Source: JBBSUQ01 sp964389755 (lineage in GTDB: Bacteria; Bacteroidota; Bacteroidia; Flavobacteriales_D; Crocinitomicaceae). Taken from it: a stretch of 64,000 bases of DNA. The notes below the pieces were generated by a model, which saw only the letters and a list, made by a program, of their open reading frames with translations, was not told where the DNA came from and did no database searches. Each line of letters starts with the position of its first letter. Positions within the stretch are counted from its first letter, which is position 1. Shown piece after piece: positions 34,661 through 44,209 of the stretch. The DNA lies in the NCBI GenBank assembly GCA_964389755.1, contig CAYMEW010000001.1, positions 62,001-126,000 of the forward strand, read 5' to 3'. The translations under genes and the position numbers were made by a program.

Positions 34661-34668
34661 TAAATTTG
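34661..34668 (+). promoter_or_regulatory. -7 box upstream of the SpoIIE phosphatase gene
   Basis: TAAATTTG matches TAnnTTTG, 17 bp before the ATG at 34685. A -33 box at standard spacing is not evident. Confidence 0.45.
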
Positions 34669-34684
34669 CGTTTAACGGTATCAG

Positions 34685-36847
34685 ATGCGCGCACTTTATC
34701 TTCTTCTCTTACTGTTCTTTTCATACGTGGGGGCAGCTAACGCTCAACCCGTAATTGAACTTGACAGTTCGGTCGTTAACCGGTCGATTGCCAACCGCCT
34801 CCTGTATTACCGGGACGGCACCAAATCCCTGACGCCTGAACAATTCCTGAAATCCGACCTGCCGCTCGAACGGGTTCATGCCGGAGAAGCCAACCTCGAT
34901 TTTGCAAATGCCCGTTTTTTCTTCCGGTTCCGGGTAAAGAATATGCTCGCATATCCGGATTTCTTCCTGCGCACCGCGCGCCCGATCACCAATAAAGTGT
35001 TCCTGTATGAAATTGAAAACGGAAAGATCGTCAAACGCATGGTAAACGGCGATTCGTTCAGTTTCAAAGCGCGCGAAATTCGCGATAAGAACCCGGTTTT
35101 CAGGCTTAGTATTCCACCGGGAACCGAGAAAGAATACCTGCTCGAACTTGAAAGCGACGGTGAAATGATCTCACTGCCTTTTATTTTCCGCGACCGTGAA
35201 AGTGCCGTGGGAATCATGTATAATACGCAATTTCTGAGCGGCTTTTACTACGGTATGCTGATCCTGGTCGGCATCCTGTTCTTCTTTTTCTACCTTGTAC
35301 TGCGGGAGCGCAGTTTCCTGTTTTACGTACTTTACGCGCTTTGCCTGGCCTGGATGCAATTTTCACTGGACGGGTATTCCTACCAGTACTTTTTCCCGGG
35401 CGCGCCCTGGTTTGCCAATCACGTGGTCTTATTTTCGGCCGGGCTGACATCCTTCTTCGTAACGATCTATTGTAAAACATACCTGCAGGTGCCGCTGCGC
35501 TTACCCGTTTTTAACCGTTATCTGAATATCGTACTCCTGGTAATAATCGCAGCGATCGGTATCTCTTTGACCAACGGTGTGCTTTATCGCCTCAGCTATC
35601 CGCTGATAAACGGGCTCAGTCTTTTGTCGATCGTATCGGCGAATGTCGCTATTTTCCTGACGCGTTACCGCGGATACTCCGTTTCGGTCTTTTTCACGCT
35701 TGCCTATACGGTCCTGATCCTCGGTGCAGTGATCTTCATTCTTGGAAACTTCAATGTCATAGGCGACCCGACTGTCTCCCTCAATGCCCTAAAGATCAGT
35801 TCGGTCGTTGAAGTTTTGCTCCTGAGCATCACCATGGCCAACAAATACCGCGAATTGCAGCAGCAAAAAGAAGCCAGTGACCGCGAATTGCTCAAGAACC
35901 TCGCCGAACGCAACGAACTGATGGATTCGATCAATACGCGGCTGGAAGCAGAAGTGCGTGAGCGAACCTCCGAGATCGAGAGCCAGAAACAGGAAATTGA
36001 AAGTCAGAACAAGAACATCATCGATTCCCTGCAATATGCCCTGCGCATTCAGAAAACGATCCTGCCCGCTTCCGAAAAGATGAAGAAACTCATCCCGGAC
36101 CACTTTTGCCTGTACCGGCCGAAAGACATTGTAAGCGGTGATTTTTACTTTGTGGAAAGTACGCAGACGACCGCTCCTGACTCGGAATCCCGTAAACTTA
36201 TCCTCTTTTCTGTTGTCGATTGTACCGGGCACGGCGTTCCGGGTGCGCTCATGAGTCTCATCGCCTATAACTACCTCAAGCAGGGCCTGACAGAGCGCAA
36301 CGTGAACTCTCCCGGAGAAGCGCTCAATCACCTCGATCTGGGTGTTCAGCAAAGTCTGCAACACAATTCGGAGGAAACGTTGCGCGACGGAATGGACATT
36401 GGTTTTTGCGCTTTTGACCCGGAAAAGCGCCTGCTTTATTTCTCGGGTGCGCATCACTCGATGTATTTTGTACGCAGTAAAGACAAGCCACAGCCAGAGG
36501 TCACTGAAAACGTGCGCCGCTTTGAAGACGGTCAACACATCCTTTACGAATACCGCGGCACACGTCGTGCGATCGGGGATCAGTACCAGGGGCGCAAACG
36601 CTTTGAAACGATCAGTATCCCGATCGAGGAAGGAGACTACGTAATCCTGTTTTCGGATGGTTATGCCGATCAGTTTGGCGGGTCGCGTCAGAAAAAACTG
36701 GGCTATCGCCGATTCCGGGAAATCCTGCTTGAGGTGGTTTCACTCGAGGGCAAAAAGCGCGACGAGCACCTTGCAGCAGCGTTCGATTCTTACAGAGGCC
36801 GCGAAGAGCAGGTTGACGACGTACTCGTACTCGGCGTCAGATTCTGA
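34685..36847 (+). CDS. 7TM-DISM receptor with SpoIIE-type phosphatase domain
   Basis: A 720-residue membrane signalling protein. A signal peptide (1-20) is followed by a 7TMR-DISM extracellular domain (about 25-170) and seven membrane helices (about 178-385). A coiled coil (about 390-450, EIESQKQEIESQN) leads to a PP2C/SpoIIE serine phosphatase domain (about 465-720). Metal-binding aspartates are visible in VVDCTGHGVPGAL, GMDIGFCAFD and LFSDGYADQFGG. It should convert an extracellular ligand signal into dephosphorylation of a partner, often an anti-anti-sigma factor, but none is encoded nearby. It ends one base before the convergent YetF gene. Confidence 0.9.
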   Translation: MRALYLLLLLFFSYVGAANAQPVIELDSSVVNRSIANRLLYYRDGTKSLTPEQFLKSDLPLERVHAGEANLDFANARFFFRFRVKNMLAYPDFFLRTARPITNKVFLYEIENGKIVKRMVNGDSFSFKAREIRDKNPVFRLSIPPGTEKEYLLELESDGEMISLPFIFRDRESAVGIMYNTQFLSGFYYGMLILVGILFFFFYLVLRERSFLFYVLYALCLAWMQFSLDGYSYQYFFPGAPWFANHVVLFSAGLTSFFVTIYCKTYLQVPLRLPVFNRYLNIVLLVIIAAIGISLTNGVLYRLSYPLINGLSLLSIVSANVAIFLTRYRGYSVSVFFTLAYTVLILGAVIFILGNFNVIGDPTVSLNALKISSVVEVLLLSITMANKYRELQQQKEASDRELLKNLAERNELMDSINTRLEAEVRERTSEIESQKQEIESQNKNIIDSLQYALRIQKTILPASEKMKKLIPDHFCLYRPKDIVSGDFYFVESTQTTAPDSESRKLILFSVVDCTGHGVPGALMSLIAYNYLKQGLTERNVNSPGEALNHLDLGVQQSLQHNSEETLRDGMDIGFCAFDPEKRLLYFSGAHHSMYFVRSKDKPQPEVTENVRRFEDGQHILYEYRGTRRAIGDQYQGRKRFETISIPIEEGDYVILFSDGYADQFGGSRQKKLGYRRFREILLEVVSLEGKKRDEHLAAAFDSYRGREEQVDDVLVLGVRF

Positions 36848-37540
36848 TCAACTGATTCGCCGGCAGTTGATTGCTTCCACCCATTTTTTATGTCCGCATT
36901 TTTCGCAGGAATAGTTTCCCGGGCGCAGATCCTCAACGTTCCCGCAGTGTGAACAGGCAAAAATTCCCGTTTTCTTAACTTCTTCGGAACGCGCCTTATA
37001 CAATTCAGGCAGGATCGGCAGCCCGAAACGAACCTGGTTGTCTTCATAGAAGAACAAACTGATCTCCCCGCTGGCCTCCATGTAAGCCCGGCGAACCTGA
37101 CCGAGGTGTTCCACACCGCGGACCCGCAATTCCGAAAAGAATTCATCGTGGGCAAGGCTTTCTTTCTTCAGTTTAAGCGTTGAGAATTCTCCTTCTTCCA
37201 CAAGCGATTGCGTTTTCCCTTCTAGGAAGGTCTCGAACTTCTTGGAAAGGCCCGTAAAATAGGTCACAACCCGGTATAGAAAGACCACGGTAGTCACCAC
37301 CAGGAGTGGCGGGAGCAAGCCAACGTCCTCATAAAACATCGGGTCACCGGCAGCCGAACCGAGGCTGATAATGAGCACGACCTCGAAGATTGAAAGCTGG
37401 CGGACACCCCGTTTCCCGGTCATGCGCAAGCCCACTAAAACGATCAGGAACATGATTACCGTTCGAAAAAGCACTTCGAACAGAAATGTCCAGGGAAGCT
37501 CGTTCAGCCCAATACGGTCCCAGTCGAATACATGATCCAT
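36848..37540 (-). CDS. YetF/DUF421 membrane protein with zinc-ribbon tail
   Basis: A 230-residue protein. Three membrane helices (about residues 20-42, 48-68 and 72-92) are followed by the soluble DUF421 domain (about 95-180). The C-terminal ~35 residues form a four-cysteine zinc ribbon (CSHCG and CEKCGHKKW). Plain YetF proteins lack this ribbon, so it is an accessory domain whose partner is unknown. It is convergent with the SpoIIE phosphatase gene with no gap and has about 250 bp of untranslated upstream DNA without other recognised features. Confidence 0.85.
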   Translation of the reverse strand: MDHVFDWDRIGLNELPWTFLFEVLFRTVIMFLIVLVGLRMTGKRGVRQLSIFEVVLIISLGSAAGDPMFYEDVGLLPPLLVVTTVVFLYRVVTYFTGLSKKFETFLEGKTQSLVEEGEFSTLKLKKESLAHDEFFSELRVRGVEHLGQVRRAYMEASGEISLFFYEDNQVRFGLPILPELYKARSEEVKKTGIFACSHCGNVEDLRPGNYSCEKCGHKKWVEAINCRRIS

Positions 37541-37793
37541 GCTTAAATTTTTAGAAAGAAAACAATATTCCGCACGAAAATCCGTCGTAACCAGGTGGAT
37601 TTAACATTATTTGTAAGCGTAAACACAGAAAATGAGTGTGCACCTGACGAGCCGGATTCATGCTCCAAACGGACTTTTTGCACTTCCATACCTGCTTTTT
37701 CAGGTGGCTATAACTTTTTTTAACGTTCGAAAGCCTTCTGTTCGGCTCACGAAAAGACTGATTAACTAATTTAGCATATTAAACCTTTTTATA

Positions 37794-38213
37794 ATGCAGA
37801 TTCGAAATATACTCCTGGTGGACGATGATGCCGACGATCAACTGTTTTTCCAGGATGTACTGAATGAGATTGATCCTCATATTACCTGCGACATCGCCAA
37901 CAACGGGTTGGAAGGTATGGACAAGCTCAATGCCTGCGAATCCGCTCCGGATATTATTTTCCTTGATCTGAATATGCCTTACATGAATGGCTACGACTTT
38001 TTGCACATCCTGCGCCATTCCATTGAATTTACGCACATTCCGGTAGTGATCTTCACTACTTCAAATAATGAAAAAGATGTGGAATTATCGCGAGAGTCAG
38101 GAGCCAATCGCTATCTCACGAAGCCACACAGTCTTCAGATACTCAGGCAACAACTCGAAAAAATTATTTATTCACCCGAAATTACCAGTAAAGACGATCT
38201 TCTGCTCGTTTAA
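37794..38213 (+). CDS. Stand-alone response-regulator receiver
   Basis: A 139-residue CheY-like protein consisting of one receiver domain. The acidic pocket (VDDDADD) is at residues 9-15, the phosphoacceptor is Asp58 (FLDLNMP), and the conserved Thr and Lys are near 88 and 109 (TKPHS). It has no output domain, so it must act by protein contact or in a phosphorelay. It lies 60 bp upstream of a receiver-PAS-kinase gene in the same direction; that kinase or the following hybrid kinase is the likely partner. This receiver subfamily is often found with light- or redox-sensing kinases. Confidence 0.92.
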   Translation: MQIRNILLVDDDADDQLFFQDVLNEIDPHITCDIANNGLEGMDKLNACESAPDIIFLDLNMPYMNGYDFLHILRHSIEFTHIPVVIFTTSNNEKDVELSRESGANRYLTKPHSLQILRQQLEKIIYSPEITSKDDLLLV

Positions 38214-38273
38214 GCGGAAACAGGAACGAAAACAAACGAAAACGAACTACTCACATGAAAACTTCGCGCTGCA

Positions 38274-39800
38274 ATGATTCTGATCGTAGATGACCGACCG
38301 GAAAATATCTTCGCCCTTGAAAGCATTCTTCGCATGAATGACTTTAAGGTCGATACGGCGACCTCCGGCGAAGAAGCGCTTAAAAAAGTGCTTAAGAACA
38401 CGTATTCCCTGATCATCCTTGATGTGCAGATGCCCGGCATGGACGGTTTCGAGGTTGCCGAGATCATTCTCGGGCACAATCGTTCCAAACATATCCCCAT
38501 CATGTTCCTCTCTGCCATCAGTAAGGAAAAAAAGTTCATTACCCGCGGTTTTGAATCGGGAGGGATCGACTACATTACCAAACCGGTTGATCCGGACATC
38601 CTCATGTTACGTGTCAAGTCGCTTTATTCCTTCTCAAAACAACGCCAGGAACTCACCAATACCAAGAATGAACTCGCGCAACGCGTCAGTGAACTGCACA
38701 CCATACTCGAGGCAATGCCCCAGATCGCGTTCTCGATGAACAATGCCGGCAAGATCGAATACACCAACCAGTCGTGGACGGAGTACATCGGTCCGACCGA
38801 TCATTTCCCGTCGATGATCAGCGATCATGAAAAATGGGAGGCTGCCTGGCAGGAAGCCTTTTCTGAAGGAAGACAATTTGACCACGAAGTGGCACTTTAT
38901 TGCCCGCGTGCAAAAGAGAACCACCACTATCTGATGAAGATCGTTCCGGTAATACAGGAAAAGCGCATCATTAAGTGGATCGGTACGCTGATGGATATCC
39001 ATGAGCAAAAAACCGCCAATGAACAACTCGAACGCAAAGTCAGCGAACGCACGCGCGAACTTCGCAAGAAAAATGAGGAACTCGAGCTTTCCAACAGTGA
39101 ACTCCAGCAGTTTGCCTGGGTGATCTCCCACGATCTTAAGGAACCGGTCCGCAAAATACTAACCTTCTCGAATCTCATCAAAGACCGCTATTTCAAGGAT
39201 GCGGCAAAAGGAAAAAAAGAGATCGAACGCATTATTTTCAGCACCGAACGGATGTCCAAACTGATCGATGACCTGCTCAGTTTTACACGGCTTTCGGCGC
39301 AGTCGAGGTACGTACAAACCGACCTCAACGACCTGGTCGACCAGGTTCTTTCTGATTTTGAACTGGTGATCCAGGAGAAAAACGCGGTGATACATCGCGA
39401 AGAATTGTGCACCATTGAAGCCATTCCGACCCAAATGAAGCAGGTACTTCAAAACCTGATCGGGAACGCCCTGAAGTTCACACGTCCGGATATTCAGCCC
39501 GAGGTTTCGATCCGGGCCTTTCACGTCAGCGAACTCGATTTTGAAGCGCTCCCGGACCGCGACGGGCATTACTGCCGTATTGAAGTAGCCGATAACGGCA
39601 TCGGGTTCGACGAAAAGTATTTGCCGAAAATTTTCCAGGTTTTCCAGCGACTTGGAAACGAAACCAGCATCGAAGGCACGGGTATCGGCCTGGCCATTGC
39701 TAAAAAATCACTCGATAAGCACCACGCAATCATTACGGCCAAAAGTTCGGCCAATACCGGAAGTACTTTTATAATTATCATTCCCATCAAACAAAACTGA
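38274..39800 (+). CDS. Receiver-PAS-histidine kinase
   Basis: A 508-residue soluble hybrid kinase. A receiver domain (1-118, phosphoacceptor Asp50, Lys103) is followed by a PAS domain (about 140-245), a coiled coil (about 246-275), and a HisKA domain with His286 in ISHDLKEP. The HATPase domain (about 385-505) has N398, DNGIGF at 440-445 and GTGIGLAI at 469-476. There is no membrane segment. The N-terminal receiver suggests that it takes phosphate from, or is gated by, another kinase, such as the hybrid kinase encoded 4 bp downstream. It is part of the 37.8-45.6 kb signalling cluster. Confidence 0.93.
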   Translation: MILIVDDRPENIFALESILRMNDFKVDTATSGEEALKKVLKNTYSLIILDVQMPGMDGFEVAEIILGHNRSKHIPIMFLSAISKEKKFITRGFESGGIDYITKPVDPDILMLRVKSLYSFSKQRQELTNTKNELAQRVSELHTILEAMPQIAFSMNNAGKIEYTNQSWTEYIGPTDHFPSMISDHEKWEAAWQEAFSEGRQFDHEVALYCPRAKENHHYLMKIVPVIQEKRIIKWIGTLMDIHEQKTANEQLERKVSERTRELRKKNEELELSNSELQQFAWVISHDLKEPVRKILTFSNLIKDRYFKDAAKGKKEIERIIFSTERMSKLIDDLLSFTRLSAQSRYVQTDLNDLVDQVLSDFELVIQEKNAVIHREELCTIEAIPTQMKQVLQNLIGNALKFTRPDIQPEVSIRAFHVSELDFEALPDRDGHYCRIEVADNGIGFDEKYLPKIFQVFQRLGNETSIEGTGIGLAIAKKSLDKHHAIITAKSSANTGSTFIIIIPIKQN

Positions 39801-39804
39801 TCCG

Positions 39805-42800
39805 ATGAACAAGTTCTTAAGCCGAATTCCACTGCCTGTAAAGCTCCTGCTGATCGGCCTCATTCCGCTTATCTGCATCCTGTACCTGGCCGCAGAAATA
39901 CACCGTGAAAAAATAAACAGCATCAACCGGATCGATCATTTCATCAATCAGATGAACGAGGCGGAGATCATTGCCGGGCTAAAAGACAACCTGCAGGAAG
40001 AGCGTCGCTATTCGTTCGGGGCACTGCTCAATAAGGACATGAACACGCAAAAGCTCGTCAGCCGCGACAAGACCGATCAGTCCATTATCGATGTTCGCGA
40101 AATCGGCGGGCATGAACTCAACGGGTTCGAATATTACACAAACCTCCAGGACCTGGATTCCGTCCGGAAAGAGGTGGACGCAGCCGCCATGACACCGCTG
40201 CAAACGCTCGACTTTTATTCGGGGCTCATTACCCGCATTAATTCACTCGCCGCTTTTTCTTCGGATAACCTGCGAAACTTCCGGGAACTCGACGACGACA
40301 TCAAATCGTTCAGGCTCCTCTCTCAACTCATCACCCAACTCGGTATCACCCGTTCCGATTACTATTATGCGCTCAATAAGAACAAACCCGACAGCAACGG
40401 AATCGAGCGCGTACGCAATTCCTATTCGACTTTCCAGGCACTTCAAAAGGAATTCGAGGCTAAATCTTCGGATAAATACCGACGCAAGTTCAAACGGATG
40501 CTCGACTCCGGGAAATTCCGGACGATCAACAGTACGCTTCGCCAATATGTCGGAAACCGGACGCTGAACAGTGCACTTTCGGACGATGAGTGGTGGGACA
40601 TTTCGGCCAGCGGGGTAGATGAGATCATCACGCTCAAGAATCAACTCTTCAATGAAATCCAGGCCAAGGCTGCGGTGATTTACGAGGAAGAAAAGCAATC
40701 CAAAAATTACAACCTCATTTTCATGATCTCCATCATCGTGGTTGTACTCCTGCTCGTAATGATTACCGTTCGGAATATTACCCTGTCCATCAATCAGCTA
40801 CAGGCACTTTCCGCACGGATTGCCATCGGGGCTCCCACCGTGGAAAAAGTGAACTACCCGGCGCGCGATGCCATTCACCAACTGGCAAGGTCTATTTATT
40901 CCATTGATGAAAATGCCACCAAACTGAGCCGCGCCGCCGTGGAGATCGGGAAAGGAAACTTCGATGTTCCGATCGAGCCGCGAAGTACCGAAGACAACCT
41001 CGGGAACGCGATTTTGCAAATGCGCAGTGACCTGCAATTTTTTAATGCGGAGAATGCGAACAAAATGTGGTACCAGAACGGACTCAGTGAGATCAATCAA
41101 AGCGTGCTCGGTGAAAAGAACGTGCATGAGCTCACACGACATGTCCTGGAGGCCCTTCACCGGTTCTTCGAAAATGAACTCTCCGTATTTTACGTACTCG
41201 GGAAATCGCAGATGTTGCATTTCACATCTTCGTACGGCGTGACCGAGCCGAAAAAAGTTCCGCAAAACGTTGAACTAGGTTCCACCCAGCTCGGAGAAGC
41301 GGCGCTGGCCGGTAAAGTAAGACAGATCAAAGACCTTCCGCAGGAATACCTTAAAATGAGTTCCGCACTCGGTGAAGTCGTTCCCACGAACCTCATCTTC
41401 ATCCCGCTTTACTACAATAATCACCTCGAAGGGATCATTGAAATGGCTTCCATCGACGCGTTCAACGAAGACGAACTGAAACTACTCCAGGAAATGGCCA
41501 TTACCATCGCCATTGCACTGCAGGCCGCCAAGAGTCGTGAAACCCTCCAGGAACTGCTTGAAGAAACGCAGGCACAATCCGAGGAACTCCAGACTCAACA
41601 ATCCGAACTGGAAAGCATGAATGCCGAGTTGGAGGCACAGGCGCTGAACCTGCAGGCGTCGGAAGAAGAACTGAAGGTTCAGCAGGAAGAGCTTCAGCAA
41701 ACCAACCAGGAACTCGAACACCGTACCGAACTCTTGCAGGAAAAGAACGAGGAGATCCTGCGCAAGGCCGAAGAACTGGCACTTTCGACCAAATACAAAT
41801 CGGAATTCCTGGCCAATATGTCGCACGAACTCCGTACACCGCTTAATTCGATACTGCTCCTGAGCAGGCTGTTATCCGACGATCATGCGAAGAACCTCAC
41901 TCCGGAACAGGTAGAATACGCAACCGTGATCCAGAGTTCGGGAACCGGGCTGTTGCACCTCATCGACGAGATCCTGGATCTTTCCAAGATCGAGGCCGGG
42001 AAAATGCAGTTGGAATACGAAAACGTACACATTTCTTCCATTCTCGAAGAGATGCGGGCACTATTCTTCGTGCAGGCCAACGAAAAAGGCATCGAATTCA
42101 TCGTGGAAGACCACAGCCCCACAGATTTTACGATCGAAACGGATCGCCTGCGACTCGGGCAGATCATTAAAAACCTCATTTCGAATGCCATTAAGTTTAC
42201 CTCCGAAGGAAATGTGACGCTGATCTCCGGTGCCTGTGAAAACAACCCGCGCTTCTATTGTTTCACGATTCGCGATACCGGCATCGGCATCTCCGAAGAC
42301 AAGCAACGTGTGATCTTCGAAGCCTTCCAGCAGGCAGACGGTTCCACGAAGCGCAAATTCGGAGGTACCGGCCTCGGCCTTTCGATTTCCAGGGAACTCG
42401 TGAAATTGCTCGGCGGAGAGATCGTGCTGACCAGCGAACCGGACAAAGGAAGCGAATTCCGCGTGTACGTGCCGATCGAACAATCCGGTAACGGAACGAG
42501 TCCGCTGCTGATTGGCAGGGAAGAAGAAGCAAGCGAGGAACAAGCAGCCCCGGAAGTTGTTGTATCCAAAGCAAAAGACGAACTATACTCCAGGTACCTC
42601 AGCGAAAACATCCCGAATCATGTGGCCGACGACCGCAAAAACGTGGCCGATAAGGACAACACGATCCTGATCGTGGAAGACGATGTGAACTTTGCAAAAT
42701 CCCTGCTCGAATATACGCGACGACGCGGATACAAAGGAATTGTCTGTGTGCGCGGTGACGAAGCCGAATCGCTGGCAAGACTTTTTAAACCGAAGGGAAT

Positions 42801-43830
42801 TTTACTCGACATCGAGTTGCCGGTGATGAACGGCTGGGAAGTCATGGATCGCCTGAAAAAGAACCCGGATACGCGGCACATTCCCGTACACATCATGTCT
42901 TCGCACCAAATGCGTCGAGAAGGACTGCGAAAGGGAGCCATTGATTTTATTGAAAAACCCGTGGCTTTCGAACAAATGGGAAGCGTTTTTGAAAAGATCG
43001 AATACGTGCTTCAGAAAAACCCTAAAAAGGTCCTCATTATTGAAGACAACCATCAGCATGCACAAGCCCTGGCCTTCTTCCTGCAAAACTTTGATGTGAA
43101 CGCCAATGTGAAAGGCAGTCTCGAAGACAGTATGGACGCACTCAAAACCGATGAACTCGACTGCGTGGTACTCGACATGGGAATTCCGGACACGAAAGCC
43201 TACGAGGTACTCGAAGAGGCGCGCCGGAACAAGGATTTTGAAACCCTGCCGATCATTGTATTTACCGGTAAAAGTCTTTCCGACGCCGAAGAAAAACGCA
43301 TTCGCCGCTACGCAGACTCGATCGTGGTGAAAACAGCGCATTCTTACCAGCGTATGCTCGACGAGGTATCGCTCTTCCTGCACCTCGTGGAGGACAAGCA
43401 AACGAAGGCCCTTCCACCGGCACAAAAGAAGAATTCGTTCCGCGAAATTCTCGAAAAGCGTACCGTGCTGATCGCCGACGACGATGTCCGCAATATATTC
43501 TCACTGTCCAAAGCCCTCGAAAGCTATAATATGAACGTGATCAGCGCCACCGACGGAAAAGAAGCGCTGGAATGCCTGAAAGAGAATGACAAGATCGATA
43601 TCGTGTTGCTCGACATGATGATGCCGGAAATGGACGGGTATGAAACTGCGCGGGCCATCCGCAGCCAGGGAGAATACCGCGACCTTCCGATCATTGCCGT
43701 AACCGCGAAAGCCATGACCGGGGATCGTGAAAAGTGTATTGAGGCCGGCGCTTCGGATTACATCACCAAACCGGTGGATATCGACCAGTTACTGTCCCTG
43801 CTGCGCGTGTGGTTATACAACAAAAATTAA
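39805..43830 (+). CDS. Large hybrid histidine kinase: NIT-like sensor, HAMP, GAF, HK and three receivers
   Basis: A 1,341-residue membrane kinase. TM1 (about 14-31) and TM2 (about 304-323) flank a helical extracytoplasmic domain with LKDNLQEERRYSFGALL, resembling the nitrate/nitrite-sensing NIT domain. A HAMP-like region (about 324-415), a GAF domain (about 430-575) and a long coiled coil (575-665) follow. HisKA has His674 (MSHELRTP), and the ATPase domain has Asn790/794, DTGIGI and GGTGLGLS. Three receivers have phosphoacceptors Asp1002, Asp1124 and Asp1270, with lysines at 1051, 1176 and 1322. It is linked to a receiver, CheR and CheB downstream. The actual ligand is unknown. Confidence 0.93.
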   Translation: MNKFLSRIPLPVKLLLIGLIPLICILYLAAEIHREKINSINRIDHFINQMNEAEIIAGLKDNLQEERRYSFGALLNKDMNTQKLVSRDKTDQSIIDVREIGGHELNGFEYYTNLQDLDSVRKEVDAAAMTPLQTLDFYSGLITRINSLAAFSSDNLRNFRELDDDIKSFRLLSQLITQLGITRSDYYYALNKNKPDSNGIERVRNSYSTFQALQKEFEAKSSDKYRRKFKRMLDSGKFRTINSTLRQYVGNRTLNSALSDDEWWDISASGVDEIITLKNQLFNEIQAKAAVIYEEEKQSKNYNLIFMISIIVVVLLLVMITVRNITLSINQLQALSARIAIGAPTVEKVNYPARDAIHQLARSIYSIDENATKLSRAAVEIGKGNFDVPIEPRSTEDNLGNAILQMRSDLQFFNAENANKMWYQNGLSEINQSVLGEKNVHELTRHVLEALHRFFENELSVFYVLGKSQMLHFTSSYGVTEPKKVPQNVELGSTQLGEAALAGKVRQIKDLPQEYLKMSSALGEVVPTNLIFIPLYYNNHLEGIIEMASIDAFNEDELKLLQEMAITIAIALQAAKSRETLQELLEETQAQSEELQTQQSELESMNAELEAQALNLQASEEELKVQQEELQQTNQELEHRTELLQEKNEEILRKAEELALSTKYKSEFLANMSHELRTPLNSILLLSRLLSDDHAKNLTPEQVEYATVIQSSGTGLLHLIDEILDLSKIEAGKMQLEYENVHISSILEEMRALFFVQANEKGIEFIVEDHSPTDFTIETDRLRLGQIIKNLISNAIKFTSEGNVTLISGACENNPRFYCFTIRDTGIGISEDKQRVIFEAFQQADGSTKRKFGGTGLGLSISRELVKLLGGEIVLTSEPDKGSEFRVYVPIEQSGNGTSPLLIGREEEASEEQAAPEVVVSKAKDELYSRYLSENIPNHVADDRKNVADKDNTILIVEDDVNFAKSLLEYTRRRGYKGIVCVRGDEAESLARLFKPKGILLDIELPVMNGWEVMDRLKKNPDTRHIPVHIMSSHQMRREGLRKGAIDFIEKPVAFEQMGSVFEKIEYVLQKNPKKVLIIEDNHQHAQALAFFLQNFDVNANVKGSLEDSMDALKTDELDCVVLDMGIPDTKAYEVLEEARRNKDFETLPIIVFTGKSLSDAEEKRIRRYADSIVVKTAHSYQRMLDEVSLFLHLVEDKQTKALPPAQKKNSFREILEKRTVLIADDDVRNIFSLSKALESYNMNVISATDGKEALECLKENDKIDIVLLDMMMPEMDGYETARAIRSQGEYRDLPIIAVTAKAMTGDREKCIEAGASDYITKPVDIDQLLSLLRVWLYNKN

Positions 43831-43840
43831 CATTCCGGGT

Positions 43841-44209
43841 ATGAAACAGGAACACATTTTGCTGGTCGATGATGACGCCCGAAACATCTTTGCGCTGGAA
43901 GCAAACCTAAAGGTTCGCAACTACCGGGTCCGTTCGTTTACAGACATCCGTGTGGCGATCGAATGGCTAAAAGAAAACGAGGCGTCCGTTATATTATTGG
44001 ATATGATGATGCCGGAAATGGACGGTTACGAAGCCATTGGTGAGATTCGCGGATTAGCCGGCAGGGAGAATGCCTTTATCGTGGCAGTTACAGCCCAGGC
44101 CATGCTCGGCGACCGCGACCGTTGTATCGCCGCCGGGGCCGACGATTACGTGGCAAAACCCATAGACCTGGACCGTTTACTGGGCATCATCGAAAAGCAC
44201 ATGGAATAA
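43841..44209 (+). CDS. Stand-alone response-regulator receiver
   Basis: A 122-residue single receiver. The acidic pocket is VDDDARN, the phosphoacceptor is Asp54 (LLDMMMPEMDGYE), and the conserved lysine is Lys106 (AKPID). It closely resembles the third receiver of the preceding hybrid kinase (shared VDDDxRNIFxLE/S, DMMMPEMDGYE and K-P-x-D-I/L-D), so it probably arose by duplication of that domain. It starts 10 bp after the hybrid kinase and ends immediately before cheR (0 bp gap), indicating an operon. The frame upstream to 43727 overlaps the kinase gene and is not coding. Confidence 0.93.
   Translation: MKQEHILLVDDDARNIFALEANLKVRNYRVRSFTDIRVAIEWLKENEASVILLDMMMPEMDGYEAIGEIRGLAGRENAFIVAVTAQAMLGDRDRCIAAGADDYVAKPIDLDRLLGIIEKHME

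Noticed and set aside
35789..36538. 249-codon minus-strand frame
   Set aside because: It is the shadow of the SpoIIE phosphatase domain, which has all its metal-site motifs on the plus strand.
41482..41839. Two overlapping minus-strand frames of 112-114 codons
   Set aside because: They are antisense to the coiled-coil region of the hybrid kinase, whose repetitive Glu/Gln codons keep the opposite frames open.
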